Source: an uncultured Halomonas sp. (GTDB taxonomy: Bacteria > Pseudomonadota > Gammaproteobacteria > Pseudomonadales > Halomonadaceae). Taken from it: a stretch of DNA of 64,000 bases. Below are positions 1 through 8,464 of this stretch, piece after piece. The DNA lies in contig NZ_CANMTQ010000003.1 in NCBI RefSeq assembly GCF_947500835.1, forward strand, positions 248,001 through 312,000, given 5' to 3'. The position numbers were made by a program, and so were the translations under genes. Position 1 is the first letter of the stretch, and each line of letters opens with the position of its first letter. The notes below the pieces were generated by a model. That model was not told the origin of the DNA. It ran no database searches and saw only the letters and a list, made by a program, of their open reading frames with translations.

Positions 1-158
1 CGTCCTTTGCCGGTGACAGCTATGTCTTGAGCAACATCGAGAATATCTACAGTTATATGCAGGCTCGAGGGGCGGAAGAAGTGGGTCGTGGACGCCCCAA
101 GGTGATCGAACAAGCCAAGGCCGACAAAACCGCTGAGAACAATAAAGAGTCGAAGTGA
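1..158 (+). CDS. c-type cytochrome, C-terminal fragment (PedF/XoxG-like)
   Basis: Only the last 51 or so codons are in the window; the heme-binding CxxCH lies to the left. The visible tail has a segment reading LSNIENIYSYMQARG followed by GRGRPK, which I recognise from the cytochromes that accept electrons from PQQ-dependent alcohol and methanol dehydrogenases, and it ends in a short Lys/Glu/Asn-rich tail. Such cytochromes are periplasmic and pass electrons from the quinoprotein to the respiratory chain. The genes that follow are all of types seen beside PQQ alcohol dehydrogenases, so the dehydrogenase gene probably lies just upstream. The assignment rests on a short tail plus context. Confidence 0.6.
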   Translation, partial: SFAGDSYVLSNIENIYSYMQARGAEEVGRGRPKVIEQAKADKTAENNKESK

Positions 159-205
159 TGTCAGCCAATGGTCGTGGCTGAAAAATCGCTTCTTTGGAGG
201 ACGCC

Positions 206-1057
206 ATGCAGGGAGTCGGTCGTTTGCTGACGCCACTCATCCTCGGCACGCTATGGATAATGGCCAACGTGGCGAACGCCGATCTACCGGAGCGTGAGTC
301 CCGGGAATATTTACGGGTGTGCGCCGACAGCAACAATCTGCCCTACACCAATCGCCGGGGCGAAGGGTTCGAGAACCGCATTGCCGAACTGATTGCCGAG
401 GAGCTGGACGTTCCGCTGCGCTATGTGTATGCCCCCCAGGTCATGGGGTTCATACGCAATACCCTGGACGCCCGTCTTTGCGATCTGGTGATGGGAGTCG
501 CCGCGGGATACGGATTCGTCCAGAACACCATTCCCTATTATCGCTCCGTCTATGCCCTGGTGCTGCCGGAGACTTCGCGACTCGACGTGGCCAGTCTCGA
601 TGCACCCCAGCTTGCCGGCAGGCGGATTGGCGTGGTCTTCGAAACCCCGCCGACGGTTCCGCTGCGTCGCGCCAGCGCCCGTGTACGCAGCTACGCGCTG
701 CAGACCGATACCCGGGTGAGAAGACCGGTCAAGGACGCGGTCAAGGACGTGGCCAATGGCGTCACCGAGGGCGCTGTGCTCTGGGGACCCATCGCGGGGC
801 ATTACGCCGGGCGACAACAGCCGCCGCTCAAGGTCATCCCGCTGGTGGATGATACCACCGAGGCGCCGCTGTCCTACCGCATCACCATGGGGGTGCGTCA
901 TGGCGAGAGCCATTGGCGAGACTGGCTCAACGACTTCATCCGGCGCCGCCAGGCGGACATCAACGCCATCCTGATCGACTATGATGTGCCGCTGCTAGAC
1001 GAGCACGGTCGGCTCATCGACCCTGAGGCGATCTCGGAGGAGGCTGAGCGTGGCTGA
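206..1057 (+). CDS. quinoprotein-associated periplasmic binding protein (MoxJ/XoxJ-like)
   Basis: This is a 283-residue protein with an N-terminal signal peptide ending near residue 25. The mature part begins with a family-3 solute-binding-protein pattern (LRVCADSNNLPYTN, then GFENRIAELIAEEL) typical of the binding proteins encoded beside PQQ alcohol dehydrogenases. Relatives of the MoxJ/XoxJ type are thought to help mature the dehydrogenase rather than import a nutrient; which role applies here is inference. The ATG at 206 is chosen over an in-frame TTG at 194 because GGAGG sits correctly before it. The next gene starts inside its last codons, so the two are translationally coupled. Confidence 0.75.
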   Translation: MQGVGRLLTPLILGTLWIMANVANADLPERESREYLRVCADSNNLPYTNRRGEGFENRIAELIAEELDVPLRYVYAPQVMGFIRNTLDARLCDLVMGVAAGYGFVQNTIPYYRSVYALVLPETSRLDVASLDAPQLAGRRIGVVFETPPTVPLRRASARVRSYALQTDTRVRRPVKDAVKDVANGVTEGAVLWGPIAGHYAGRQQPPLKVIPLVDDTTEAPLSYRITMGVRHGESHWRDWLNDFIRRRQADINAILIDYDVPLLDEHGRLIDPEAISEEAERG

Positions 1058-1739
1058 TCGGCGCCCTGATATATCGAGGCATTCTATTTCAAGGCTTTCC
1101 CTGTCAAGGGTATCGGCGACGTTGCTGCTGGTGAGCTTCCTGGCGCCGCCTTCTATTGCCAACGCCCAGTACCCCGGCGCCGAACCCCTGGACTGGCCAT
1201 GTGAGCAGCGCCTGATCCCTGCACTTGCCTGGGGCTCGCTCTGGGACGGTCCCTCGCCGGACGCACTGGAGCAGCAGTGGTGGGAGGATGAAGAAGTGGG
1301 CGCCGTGGTGAGGTATGCAACCGCCCGCGAGACCCCGCGGGATGCTGCCATCGCTCGGGTACGCCGTTTTGCCGAGAATGTGGCAAGCGGGCAGCGGAGC
1401 GCAGATCAAAACGCGGAGCAGCGTCTGACACTGCTGTTTGCCGGTCTTTTCGAGCGCATCGATCGTGAACGCAGTCGCGTCATCGCGATAATACGCAGTG
1501 CCGCTCGTGCCCAGGTGGCAAGGCTGGATCGCATGTCGATGATGATCGACAGGCTGGAGGCACCAAACGCCTCGGAGACTGCCAGCGAAGATGCCATCGA
1601 ACGCCTGCAGGAAGCGCTTTACTGGGAGCGGCAAACCTTTCGCATGCGCCAGCAGGCCCTGCCTGCGTTCTGCGAAAAACCCTATCTGCTGGAAGAGTCG
1701 TTGAGTCGGATGGTGAGAGATATTCGCTCACGGATGTGA
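1050..1739 (+). CDS. exported protein of unknown function in the PQQ alcohol cluster
   Basis: This 229-residue protein uses a GTG start overlapping the upstream stop by 8 bases and preceded by GAGGAGG. A hydrophobic stretch near residues 22-38 ending in NAQ looks like a signal peptide. The body is rich in Arg, Glu and Ala and probably alpha-helical; a WWEDEEVGAVVRYA segment near residue 75 and two cysteines (in WPCEQR and AFCEKP) may be structural. I do not recognise a named domain. Its position between two binding-protein genes suggests a periplasmic accessory role in alcohol oxidation or dehydrogenase maturation, which is inference only. Confidence 0.6.
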   Translation: MADRRPDISRHSISRLSLSRVSATLLLVSFLAPPSIANAQYPGAEPLDWPCEQRLIPALAWGSLWDGPSPDALEQQWWEDEEVGAVVRYATARETPRDAAIARVRRFAENVASGQRSADQNAEQRLTLLFAGLFERIDRERSRVIAIIRSAARAQVARLDRMSMMIDRLEAPNASETASEDAIERLQEALYWERQTFRMRQQALPAFCEKPYLLEESLSRMVRDIRSRM

Positions 1740-1776
1740 ACCCGTTGCCAGGCGATCGCAGAGCGTGGAGGGATCT

Positions 1777-3054
1777 ATGCCATGTCGTGTTGAGGATCAT
1801 GTCAAAAGCCTTGCTGAAACGAGACGCAAGCGTCCTGTGATCGTCTGGAGCGCTCTGCACCGGGGGCTTGGTTTACTATTCCTGGTGCTGTCTTTACTGG
1901 GCGCTTTTCAGGCTCAAGCCCAGAACCAGAACAGTGCCACCGTCACCATCGGCTATCTTGGGCTCGAACGGCCCGCTGCCCTGGAGCCCTTGTCGGTGCT
2001 CGATCCGGTGCTGGACGATGAAGGCGTTCAAGGGGCGCGGCTGGCGATCGCTGATAACAATACCGCCGGGCAGTTTCTGGGCCAGGAGTTCGTTCTCGCC
2101 AAGGCGATCGTTGCCTCTAAAGACGAGGTCCCTGAGGGCCTGCTGCGGCTTGTCGGGGAGGGCGCCGACTGGATCGTCAGCGGTCTGCCGCGAGAGGCGC
2201 TGGAGGTACTCATGGAAGACCCGGCCCTGGGCGATCGGCTGGTGTTCAACGCCGCCGCGCCGGACGATTCCCTGCGCGGTGAGGCGTGCCGGAAAAATCT
2301 TTTTCATACCACTCCCAGCCGGCGCATGCTGGCGGATGCCCTGGCCCAGTTTCTCGGCTACAAGCAGTGGACCCGCTGGGCGCTGGTGCATGGCAATACC
2401 GAGGAGGATCGTCTTCGCGTCGAGGCTCAGCGCGCTGCGGCCAAGCGTTTCGGTCATGACATCGTCGATGAGTCTATGTGGCCCTACGATCCCATGGCGC
2501 GCCGCGCCGAGGGCGGCTTTCACGCCATTCAGCGGGAAATCCCCGTGTTTGTGCAGGCATTCGCCGAGCATGATGTGCTGGTCATTGCCGACGAGAACGA
2601 CTACTTCGGCGAATACTTTCCCTACCAGACCCGGCTGCCTCGTCCGGTGGCCGGCACTCAGGGACTGACGCCCACCGCCTGGCATCGCGCCCATGAATCC
2701 TGGGGCGCGGTGCAGCTGCAGCGGCGTTTCGAGGAGCAGGCAGGGCGCTGGATGACGCCCCGGGATTTCGCCGCCTGGCTGGCGGTACGCTCTCTCGGGG
2801 AGGCGGCGGCCCGCACCGGCTCAGTGGAGTCCAAGGCACTGCGCGACTACATGACCGGCGAGGCGTTCGAGCTGGCCGGCTACCTGGGCCTGCCGGTGAG
2901 CTATCGCCCCTGGAACCATCAGCTGCGCCAACCCATTCTGGTCACCGGGCCGCGCATGGTGGTGTCTGTTTCCCCCCAGGAAGGCTATCTGCATCCGGTG
3001 TCACCGTTGGATACGCTAGGCGTCGATCGAGGAGAGTCCCAATGCCGTTTCTGA
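1777..3054 (+). CDS. ABC-type substrate-binding protein of the PQQ alcohol dehydrogenase system
   Basis: The 425-residue product has an N-terminal hydrophobic segment ending in AQAQ near residue 49 and a branched-chain-amino-acid-receptor-like fold (ATVTIGYLGLERP, then GARLAIADNNTAGQFLGQ). It resembles the family annotated as substrate-binding protein of PQQ-dependent alcohol dehydrogenase systems. The ATG at 1777 is preferred over a GTG at 1765 because GGAGG lies just upstream. Its end overlaps the next gene by 13 bases. The ABC pair downstream is of exporter type, so how a binding protein works with it is unresolved. Confidence 0.75.
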   Translation: MPCRVEDHVKSLAETRRKRPVIVWSALHRGLGLLFLVLSLLGAFQAQAQNQNSATVTIGYLGLERPAALEPLSVLDPVLDDEGVQGARLAIADNNTAGQFLGQEFVLAKAIVASKDEVPEGLLRLVGEGADWIVSGLPREALEVLMEDPALGDRLVFNAAAPDDSLRGEACRKNLFHTTPSRRMLADALAQFLGYKQWTRWALVHGNTEEDRLRVEAQRAAAKRFGHDIVDESMWPYDPMARRAEGGFHAIQREIPVFVQAFAEHDVLVIADENDYFGEYFPYQTRLPRPVAGTQGLTPTAWHRAHESWGAVQLQRRFEEQAGRWMTPRDFAAWLAVRSLGEAAARTGSVESKALRDYMTGEAFELAGYLGLPVSYRPWNHQLRQPILVTGPRMVVSVSPQEGYLHPVSPLDTLGVDRGESQCRF

Positions 3055-4049
3055 AGACAGCGACAATCAAGCAAACTGCGCTTTGCGCCACGTTTTTCGC
3101 CGCGCTTGTGCTGACGACGGTGGCCGCGGCGGAGCGGGTCTTCGTCTCCAACGAGAAGGACAACACCGTCTCGGTGATCGACGGCGAGACCTTGGAAGTC
3201 GTCGAGACCATCAACGTCGGGCGACGCCCCCGGGCCATGGCGTTCAGCAACGATGGCAGCGAGCTGTTCGTGGCGGTGGGAGACGACGAGGCCATCGACA
3301 TGATCGACCTCGAGACATTGAAGGTGGTGCGCAGCCTGGCCTCCGGCGAGGACCCGGAGGTGATTCGCGTCGACCCCAACCAGCCCTACATCTATGTATC
3401 CAACGAGGACGACAATATCGTTTCGGTACTGGACTATCAGAAGCGCCGTCGCGTCACCCAGATTCCCGTGGGCGTCGAGCCCGAGGGGCTCGGGGTCAGC
3501 CCGGACGGCAAATGGCTGATCGCCACCTCCGAGACCTCGAACATGGCCCACATCATCGATCTTGAGTCCATGGAGGCGGTTTATCATCGTCTGGTGGGGG
3601 CGCGACCTCGTCATGTGGAGTTCACCGAGGATGGCAGCAAGGCCTGGGTTTCAGCGGAAATCGCCGGGAAAGTAGCAATCATTGACATGCAGGACACTTT
3701 TGATGTCATTCACAGCATCGATTTCGAGATGCAGGGGGTGCCCAAGGAAGCGGTGCAGGCCGTGGGCATGCAACTGACCTCGGATGGACGCTACGCCTTC
3801 GTCGCCCTGGGGCCTTCGAACCGGGTGGCGGTGGTGGATCAGCAAAGCTATGAGGTGCTCGACTATCTGCTGGTAGGTCAGCGGGTCTGGCATCTGGCGC
3901 TCAACGCGGACGAGAGCCGGCTGTTCACCACCAACGGTGTCAGCGGCGATGTCACGGTGATCGATGTCGAGGGCGATGCGGGCGACTTCGAGGCGATCCG
4001 CTCCATCCCCGTGGGCCGCTTTCCCTGGGGAGCGATCGTCGAACCGTGA
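3042..4049 (+). CDS. YVTN-type beta-propeller protein, PQQ-catabolism associated
   Basis: This 335-residue protein has a signal peptide (about residues 1-29) followed by repeated blades with the pattern VSNEKDNTVSVIDGETLEVV, IYVSNEDDNIVSVLDY and so on, the hallmark of YVTN/lactonase-like seven-bladed propellers. Members next to PQQ dehydrogenases form a distinct family. It probably sits in the periplasm and acts as a scaffold or binding protein; no catalytic residues are evident. It starts within the previous gene and its stop overlaps the GTG start of the ABC ATPase, placing it inside one transcription unit. Confidence 0.8.
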   Translation: MPFLKTATIKQTALCATFFAALVLTTVAAAERVFVSNEKDNTVSVIDGETLEVVETINVGRRPRAMAFSNDGSELFVAVGDDEAIDMIDLETLKVVRSLASGEDPEVIRVDPNQPYIYVSNEDDNIVSVLDYQKRRRVTQIPVGVEPEGLGVSPDGKWLIATSETSNMAHIIDLESMEAVYHRLVGARPRHVEFTEDGSKAWVSAEIAGKVAIIDMQDTFDVIHSIDFEMQGVPKEAVQAVGMQLTSDGRYAFVALGPSNRVAVVDQQSYEVLDYLLVGQRVWHLALNADESRLFTTNGVSGDVTVIDVEGDAGDFEAIRSIPVGRFPWGAIVEP

Positions 4050-4840
4050 GTCACGATGGCAGGGCGTCGCTGCAGGTTTCTCGAGCCTCGATCTACGAGG
4101 GCTCGGATGCGACTGCGTTGCAGGTACAGGATCTAAATTTCGGCTACAAGGGCAGTCCGGTGCTGGAAGCGGTGTCCTTTACCTTGAAGGCAGGGGAGTT
4201 CGCGGTGCTGCTGGGCCCCAATGGCGCGGGCAAGACGACGCTTTTTTCCCTGATCACCCGCTTGTACGACTATCGACAGGGAAACATTCGCGTCGGGGAA
4301 TTCGATCTGCAGCAACACCCTGATAGGGCCCATGCTCGAATGGGAGTGGTGTTCCAGCAGCCTACCCTGGATCTGGATCTTACGGTCAAACAGAATCTTG
4401 CGTACTTCGGCGCCTTGCATGGCATGGCGCCGGGGCTCGCTCGGCAGCGCGCCATGGAACAGCTTGCACGACTCGAGGTGCAGGAGAGCCTGAATTCCCG
4501 GGTGCGCCACCTGTCCGGGGGGCAGCGTCGCCGGGTGGAGATTGCACGAGGGTTGCTGCACGAGCCGCGCCTGCTGCTGCTTGACGAGCCCACGGTGGGG
4601 CTCGATATCGCCTCGCGCCGGGGGCTGGTCGAGCACGTTCATCGCTTGTGTCGTGAGCAGGGAGTGGCAGTACTGTGGGCGACGCATCTCATCGACGAGG
4701 TCGATCCGAGTGATCGGGTGATCCTGCTGCATCGCGGTCGGGTACGTGCCCAGGGCAGCGTGACGGATATGCTGGTCCAGGCGGATGTCGCGACGTTGAG
4801 CGAGGCCTATGATCGTTTCGTTCAAGGTGTCCCGTCATGA
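4046..4840 (+). CDS. ABC transporter ATP-binding protein (PQQ/ped cluster)
   Basis: This 264-residue ATPase has a Walker A motif (LLGPNGAGKTTLF near residue 55), a signature LSGGQRRRVEIARGLL, a Walker B LLLLDEPTVGLD and an H-loop (WATHLID). It is the length of a single NBD that pairs with an ABC-2-type permease. The GTG start overlaps the upstream TGA (GTGA), and the stop overlaps the permease start by 4 bases, so all three are coupled. By analogy with ped clusters of Pseudomonas it powers export of an unknown compound during alcohol growth, perhaps an aldehyde or acid; the substrate is not known. Confidence 0.85.
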   Translation: MSHDGRASLQVSRASIYEGSDATALQVQDLNFGYKGSPVLEAVSFTLKAGEFAVLLGPNGAGKTTLFSLITRLYDYRQGNIRVGEFDLQQHPDRAHARMGVVFQQPTLDLDLTVKQNLAYFGALHGMAPGLARQRAMEQLARLEVQESLNSRVRHLSGGQRRRVEIARGLLHEPRLLLLDEPTVGLDIASRRGLVEHVHRLCREQGVAVLWATHLIDEVDPSDRVILLHRGRVRAQGSVTDMLVQADVATLSEAYDRFVQGVPS

Positions 4841-5649
4841 ACCTGGCCGCCTACGGCCACTGCCTGCGCGGGGTGGTGGGGCGCGAGCTGCTGCGTTTTT
4901 TGCACCAGCGCAGCCGCTTCGTGGCGGCATTGGTCAGGCCGCTCGTGTGGTTGTTCGTGTTCGCCGCGGGGTTTCGTATGGCCTTGGGTGTGGCCATGAC
5001 CGAGCCCTATCAGACCTACGTTCTCTACGAGGTCTATATCGTGCCGGGGCTGATGGGAATGATTCAGCTTTTCAACGGCATGCAGAGTTCGCTGTCCATG
5101 GTCTACGACCGGGAGATGGGCAGCATGCGAGTGCTGCTGGTCAGCCCTTTTCCTCGCGGATATCTGCTGATGTGCAAGCTGCTGGCGGGCACCCTGGTTT
5201 CCATCCTGCAAGTCTACGTGTTCCTGGCGATCGCCTATGCATACGGCGTGCAGGTGCCCTTACTTGGCTATGTGCTGGTACTGCCGGCGCTCATTGTAAC
5301 CGGCTTTCTGGTGGGGGCGCTGGGCATGCTGCTGTCGAGCGCCGTGCATCAGCTTGAGAACTTCGCCGGCATCATGAACTTCGTGATCTTCCCGATGTTC
5401 TTTCTGTCTTCGGCGCTTTACCCGCTATGGCGCCTACAGGAGGGCAGCGAACTGATCTATCGGATCGCCTTGTTCAATCCCTTCACCCATGCGGTGGAGA
5501 TGATTCGCTTTGCGCTATATGAACAGCTCAACAGTGAAGCGACGCTGATCGTGCTGGCGACCACTCTGGTACTGCTGTGGCTTGCAATGATTGCCTACAA
5601 CCCGGCCAAGGGCATGATGACCCGCCGGGGCGGGCCGAGCGGGGAGTAA
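4837..5649 (+). CDS. pedC: ABC-2 type permease, PedC-like
   Basis: This 270-residue membrane protein has about six transmembrane segments and the ABC-2 pattern: an N-terminal interfacial helix, then MYDREMGSMRVLLVSPFPR-like coupling helix sequence (seen as VYDREMGSMRVLLVSPFPRG) near residue 90, and hydrophobic segments to residue 260. It matches the permease family named after PedC of the phenylethanol/alcohol cluster. It overlaps the ATPase gene by 4 bases. It is the last gene of the unit; only 11 bases separate it from the convergent gene at 5661, and I see no clear hairpin there. Confidence 0.8.
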   Translation: MNLAAYGHCLRGVVGRELLRFLHQRSRFVAALVRPLVWLFVFAAGFRMALGVAMTEPYQTYVLYEVYIVPGLMGMIQLFNGMQSSLSMVYDREMGSMRVLLVSPFPRGYLLMCKLLAGTLVSILQVYVFLAIAYAYGVQVPLLGYVLVLPALIVTGFLVGALGMLLSSAVHQLENFAGIMNFVIFPMFFLSSALYPLWRLQEGSELIYRIALFNPFTHAVEMIRFALYEQLNSEATLIVLATTLVLLWLAMIAYNPAKGMMTRRGGPSGE

Positions 5650-5660
5650 TCAGTGCATGT

Positions 5661-6059
5661 TCAGAAACAGCGCAGATCCGCCTCCGCCTGGGCACTACGA
5701 AAGGCTCGCAGACGATCCTGCATGCTGCGTTCGGTGCGAAACAGCATGCCTGCTTCTCCCCGTTGCTCCTGCATGCTCAAGATGGTCTTGACCGCTTCAT
5801 ATGACTCGTAGGGCATCAGCTCCGCGATGACATCGATGCTACAGGAGCATTTCTGCATGGTCAGATAACTTTGATCATTGGCGGCCATGCAGCCAAGCAC
5901 GTAATCCACCCGCTCCTCGGTTGAGTATTCCTGAAGATGATTCTGAGAGGCTTTCCCGGCATTGGCTGGTAGCGCCGCGAAAGCGCATAAACTCAGCAGG
6001 ACTGGAAACAAAAGGCGTCGTGGGTGTTGAAGCCAGGCGCTGATCTTGTGATTGTGCAT
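5661..6059 (-). CDS. exported Cys-containing protein of unknown function
   Basis: This 132-residue protein has a clear signal peptide (hydrophobic about residues 16-32, cleavage near ANA). The mature part has four cysteines at about 57, 71, 73 and 131, in the context YVLGCMAAN and MQKCSCSID, suggesting disulfides or metal/heme ligation, although no CxxCH is present. GAGGTGG precedes the ATG. It is transcribed towards the PQQ alcohol cluster and ends 11 bases from it; I have a recollection, not verifiable here, that similar proteins occur near PQQ alcohol genes. Function unknown. Confidence 0.65.
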   Translation of the reverse strand: MHNHKISAWLQHPRRLLFPVLLSLCAFAALPANAGKASQNHLQEYSTEERVDYVLGCMAANDQSYLTMQKCSCSIDVIAELMPYESYEAVKTILSMQEQRGEAGMLFRTERSMQDRLRAFRSAQAEADLRCF

Positions 6060-6227
6060 ACGCCACCTCGGTCATGTTCACTAATAAGGCAAAACCTCAT
6101 TGATTCATTTCCAAGTATGGCACCTTAACGAGATTTGCATCATTGAAGCCGGAAATTCGCGGCTTTTCTTGCCGAGTGCCATGACGTAAGGTCTTGCCTG
6201 GTATCTCAATCAAAGCCCATCGTCTTC

Positions 6228-7057
6228 ATGAAAGATCATATTACGCCCTTCCAGCTCGTGCTGCTGGTGCTATCCCTTTATGTATTGGGCGCGCTGATTG
6301 CCGATCTGTTCTTTACCCTGTCGCCGGAAATGACGCGGCTTCTCAACTATCTCGACATCGTCGTCTGCGTGTTCTTCTTTCTTGATTTCAGCGTTCGTTT
6401 TTACGCGGCGCCAAACAAGCGGCGTTTCATGCGCTGGGGCTGGATCGATCTGCTGGCGAGTATCCCGGCGGGGCTGTTCATGGCGGGGCGATTGGTGCGC
6501 GTCGTTCAGATTCTGCGTCTGCTGCGCGCGCTCAAGTCGATGCGCATGCTATGGCGGCTGATGTTTCGCAATCGCGCCAAGGGCATTTTTGCCTCAGCCG
6601 CCACCACCACGCTACTGCTGGTGGCCTTCGGCTCGATGACCATCCTGCTGGTGGAAAGCCCCAATCCGGACAGTCCTATCGATACCGCGGAAGAGGCGCT
6701 GTGGTGGGCTTTCGTGACGGTCACCACCGTAGGCTACGGCGACTATTATCCGATCACTACGCTCGGGCGTGTCGTCGCGGTGCTGCTGATGATCTGTGGG
6801 TGGGGCTGTTCGGCAGTTTCGCGGCCTATGTCGGGTCGCTGTTCATCGATGATCAAAGCGACGAGGACGAGCGCCAGCACCAAGCGAGCCGGCGAATGAT
6901 ACGCCATGTCTATCAGGAAATGGGGGAATTGCACGCGGAAGTACGCGCCCTGCGCGAAGAGATCAGGGAATTGCGTACGCTACGTTTGAATCAAGATGTC
7001 GGCCAACAGGGTGACCTGTCGGCACCTTCAAAGAATACGAAGGATACCGACGCCTAG
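6228..7057 (+). pseudogene. voltage-gated-type potassium channel, frameshifted
   Basis: The reading frame encodes a six-helix ion channel: voltage-sensor helices with an S4-like string of arginines every third residue (GRLVRVVQILRLLRALK, about residues 85-105), then a pore with the K+ selectivity filter TVGYGD. Just after the pore, near 6798-6805, the frame breaks. The expected MICG-VGLFGSFAAYVGSLF continues in the frame one base earlier, which fits loss of one G in a run of Gs. The second frame supplies the end of S6 and a cytoplasmic coiled-coil tail (MGELHAEVRALREEIREL). Restored, it would be 276 residues. It could be a true mutation or a sequencing error in the homopolymer. Confidence 0.8.
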
Positions 7058-7087
7058 TCACCTGACTTTTTACTTACTAGCATTGAT

Positions 7088-7468
7088 TCACTGCTTGATC
7101 CGGTAATCACCTTCCAGCACCTGCTGTTCGCGGTAAGGGCGGTGGTGTTCGGGGTGGGCAGAGCCGGTGCCGACGTCTTGGGCTCGGTCGGCGCGCATTT
7201 GCTCCATGCGTTTTTTCATGCGATGACGCACCAAGGGCATCATGAGCCAGCCGATCAGCAGAAAAAACAGGCCGATAAACGTGCCAATGACCATCACCAC
7301 GCCGAACATCAGCCAGGTCAGGATCAGTTTGAAGCCGCTGCCCTTGGAACCGCTGGCATCAAAGCCATTGGCATCCAAGGTAGGGCGCGCCTGACGCGCC
7401 CGTGCCTGCCATTGACGTGCCGCCTGCCAGGCAGCATTGTCCGAACGGTTGTTGCTCGATTCAGTCAT
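7088..7468 (-). CDS. small membrane protein of unknown function
   Basis: This is a 126-residue protein with a polar N-terminus, a hydrophobic stretch at about residues 47-80 that can form one long or two short membrane helices, then a basic RHRMKKRMEQMR segment and a polar tail. No known domain is recognised. Its ATG overlaps the stop of the upstream PepSY gene (ATGACTGA), so the two are translationally coupled and may act together at the membrane. Confidence 0.6.
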   Translation of the reverse strand: MTESSNNRSDNAAWQAARQWQARARQARPTLDANGFDASGSKGSGFKLILTWLMFGVVMVIGTFIGLFFLLIGWLMMPLVRHRMKKRMEQMRADRAQDVGTGSAHPEHHRPYREQQVLEGDYRIKQ

Positions 7469-7931
7469 TCTCTACTCCGGTAACCGAGAAGTCGTTGCTA
7501 TCCAAGCGCAGTTCGACTTCCTGATTCTGTGTGTCGTAACCCTCGATCTCGATGCTTCCGTCCCTATCGACCTCGAACTTCTCGAATTGTTGCAATTCCG
7601 AATCAAAAGCATTGCTCAAGGCTTGGCGAACGTCATCGCCGCTGAGCGCCCAGTCCGGCACTTGATCCTTGCGGCGCTTTTCCTCGATAACGCTGCCATC
7701 TTCCACAGCCATCTCTACCTCGAGTTGCCAGCCATCCTTGCCCCAGCCTTCGAGTTCGAGCCGATTGCCATCGTCTGTGGAAAGCTCTTCATAATGAGTG
7801 AAGCCGTACTCATCGGCTTTGTCGAGTAACGACTCTAGCTGCGCGCGTTCCAGCTGGCCGTCATCCGCCCATACCGGCGAGGTGAAGCCGATCAGAGCAA
7901 AGGGAACCATAAGTAGTGGTAAAGTTTTCAT
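7461..7931 (-). CDS. PepSY-domain exported protein
   Basis: Starting at the ATG at 7931 (MKTLPLL), the product is 156 residues with a signal peptide ending at VWA. The rest has two PepSY-like units with the pattern of a helix followed by strands ending in xxVEMAVEDGSVI and IEGYDTQNQEVELRLD. PepSY domains are periplasmic or membrane-associated and often modulate proteases or sensor kinases. An ATG 6 codons upstream is possible, but the signal peptide fits the chosen start. It lies divergently from a second PepSY gene and close to a two-component system, suggesting the PepSY proteins are regulated by or feed into that system. Confidence 0.75.
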   Translation of the reverse strand: MKTLPLLMVPFALIGFTSPVWADDGQLERAQLESLLDKADEYGFTHYEELSTDDGNRLELEGWGKDGWQLEVEMAVEDGSVIEEKRRKDQVPDWALSGDDVRQALSNAFDSELQQFEKFEVDRDGSIEIEGYDTQNQEVELRLDSNDFSVTGVEND

Positions 7932-8092
7932 ATCGCATTCTCCATGCATTCGGTTTCAATCATCCACCGGGGCCATCCCGGATAAGATCACTTTAGATTG
8001 GGTAACCTTGCACAGTGCTGAAGGAGTGGTTCATCTTTCATTCATGTTGGCTTTGGCAAGCTGATGCCATACAACTCTTCAACTGAGCGACG

Positions 8093-8440
8093 ATGTTCTT
8101 GAACTACACGTCGATTTTCATCAAACCTGCGCTAGCGTTAGGGCTGATCGTACTTGGCATCGGCTTTATTACCCCGTCTCAGTCCGGCGATTGGCGCGGC
8201 CTGCATGACGAGGTGCAAAGTGGTCGCCTGGTCGCGCTTTCCACGGTACTCGACTGGCTGGAAACACATTATCGCGGTGAGGTATTGGAAGTCGAAGTAG
8301 AGCGTGACGATGGCAAGCCACGCTACGAGGTGGAGATGATCGGCCCTCAGGGGCAGCTGGTGGAGTTCGAGTTCGATGCCACCAACGGCGAGTTGATCGG
8401 CATGGAAGGGGTCAATATTGATGCCATGCAGCGACCATGA
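8093..8440 (+). CDS. PepSY-domain membrane-anchored protein
   Basis: This 115-residue protein has an N-terminal hydrophobic segment (about residues 8-28) and a single PepSY domain: a helix (LVALSTVLDWLETHY) followed by strands LEVEVERDDGKPRYEVEMI and LVEFEFDATNGELIGMEG, with the conserved DxxxGE turn. It lies 24 bases upstream of the response regulator, in the arrangement PepSY-regulator-kinase known from several proteobacteria, where the PepSY protein may tune the sensor or be its regulatory target. The 161-base gap to the divergent PepSY gene should hold the promoters. Confidence 0.8.
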   Translation: MFLNYTSIFIKPALALGLIVLGIGFITPSQSGDWRGLHDEVQSGRLVALSTVLDWLETHYRGEVLEVEVERDDGKPRYEVEMIGPQGQLVEFEFDATNGELIGMEGVNIDAMQRP

Positions 8441-8464
8441 AGACGGGGCGATAAAGGCGAGGCA

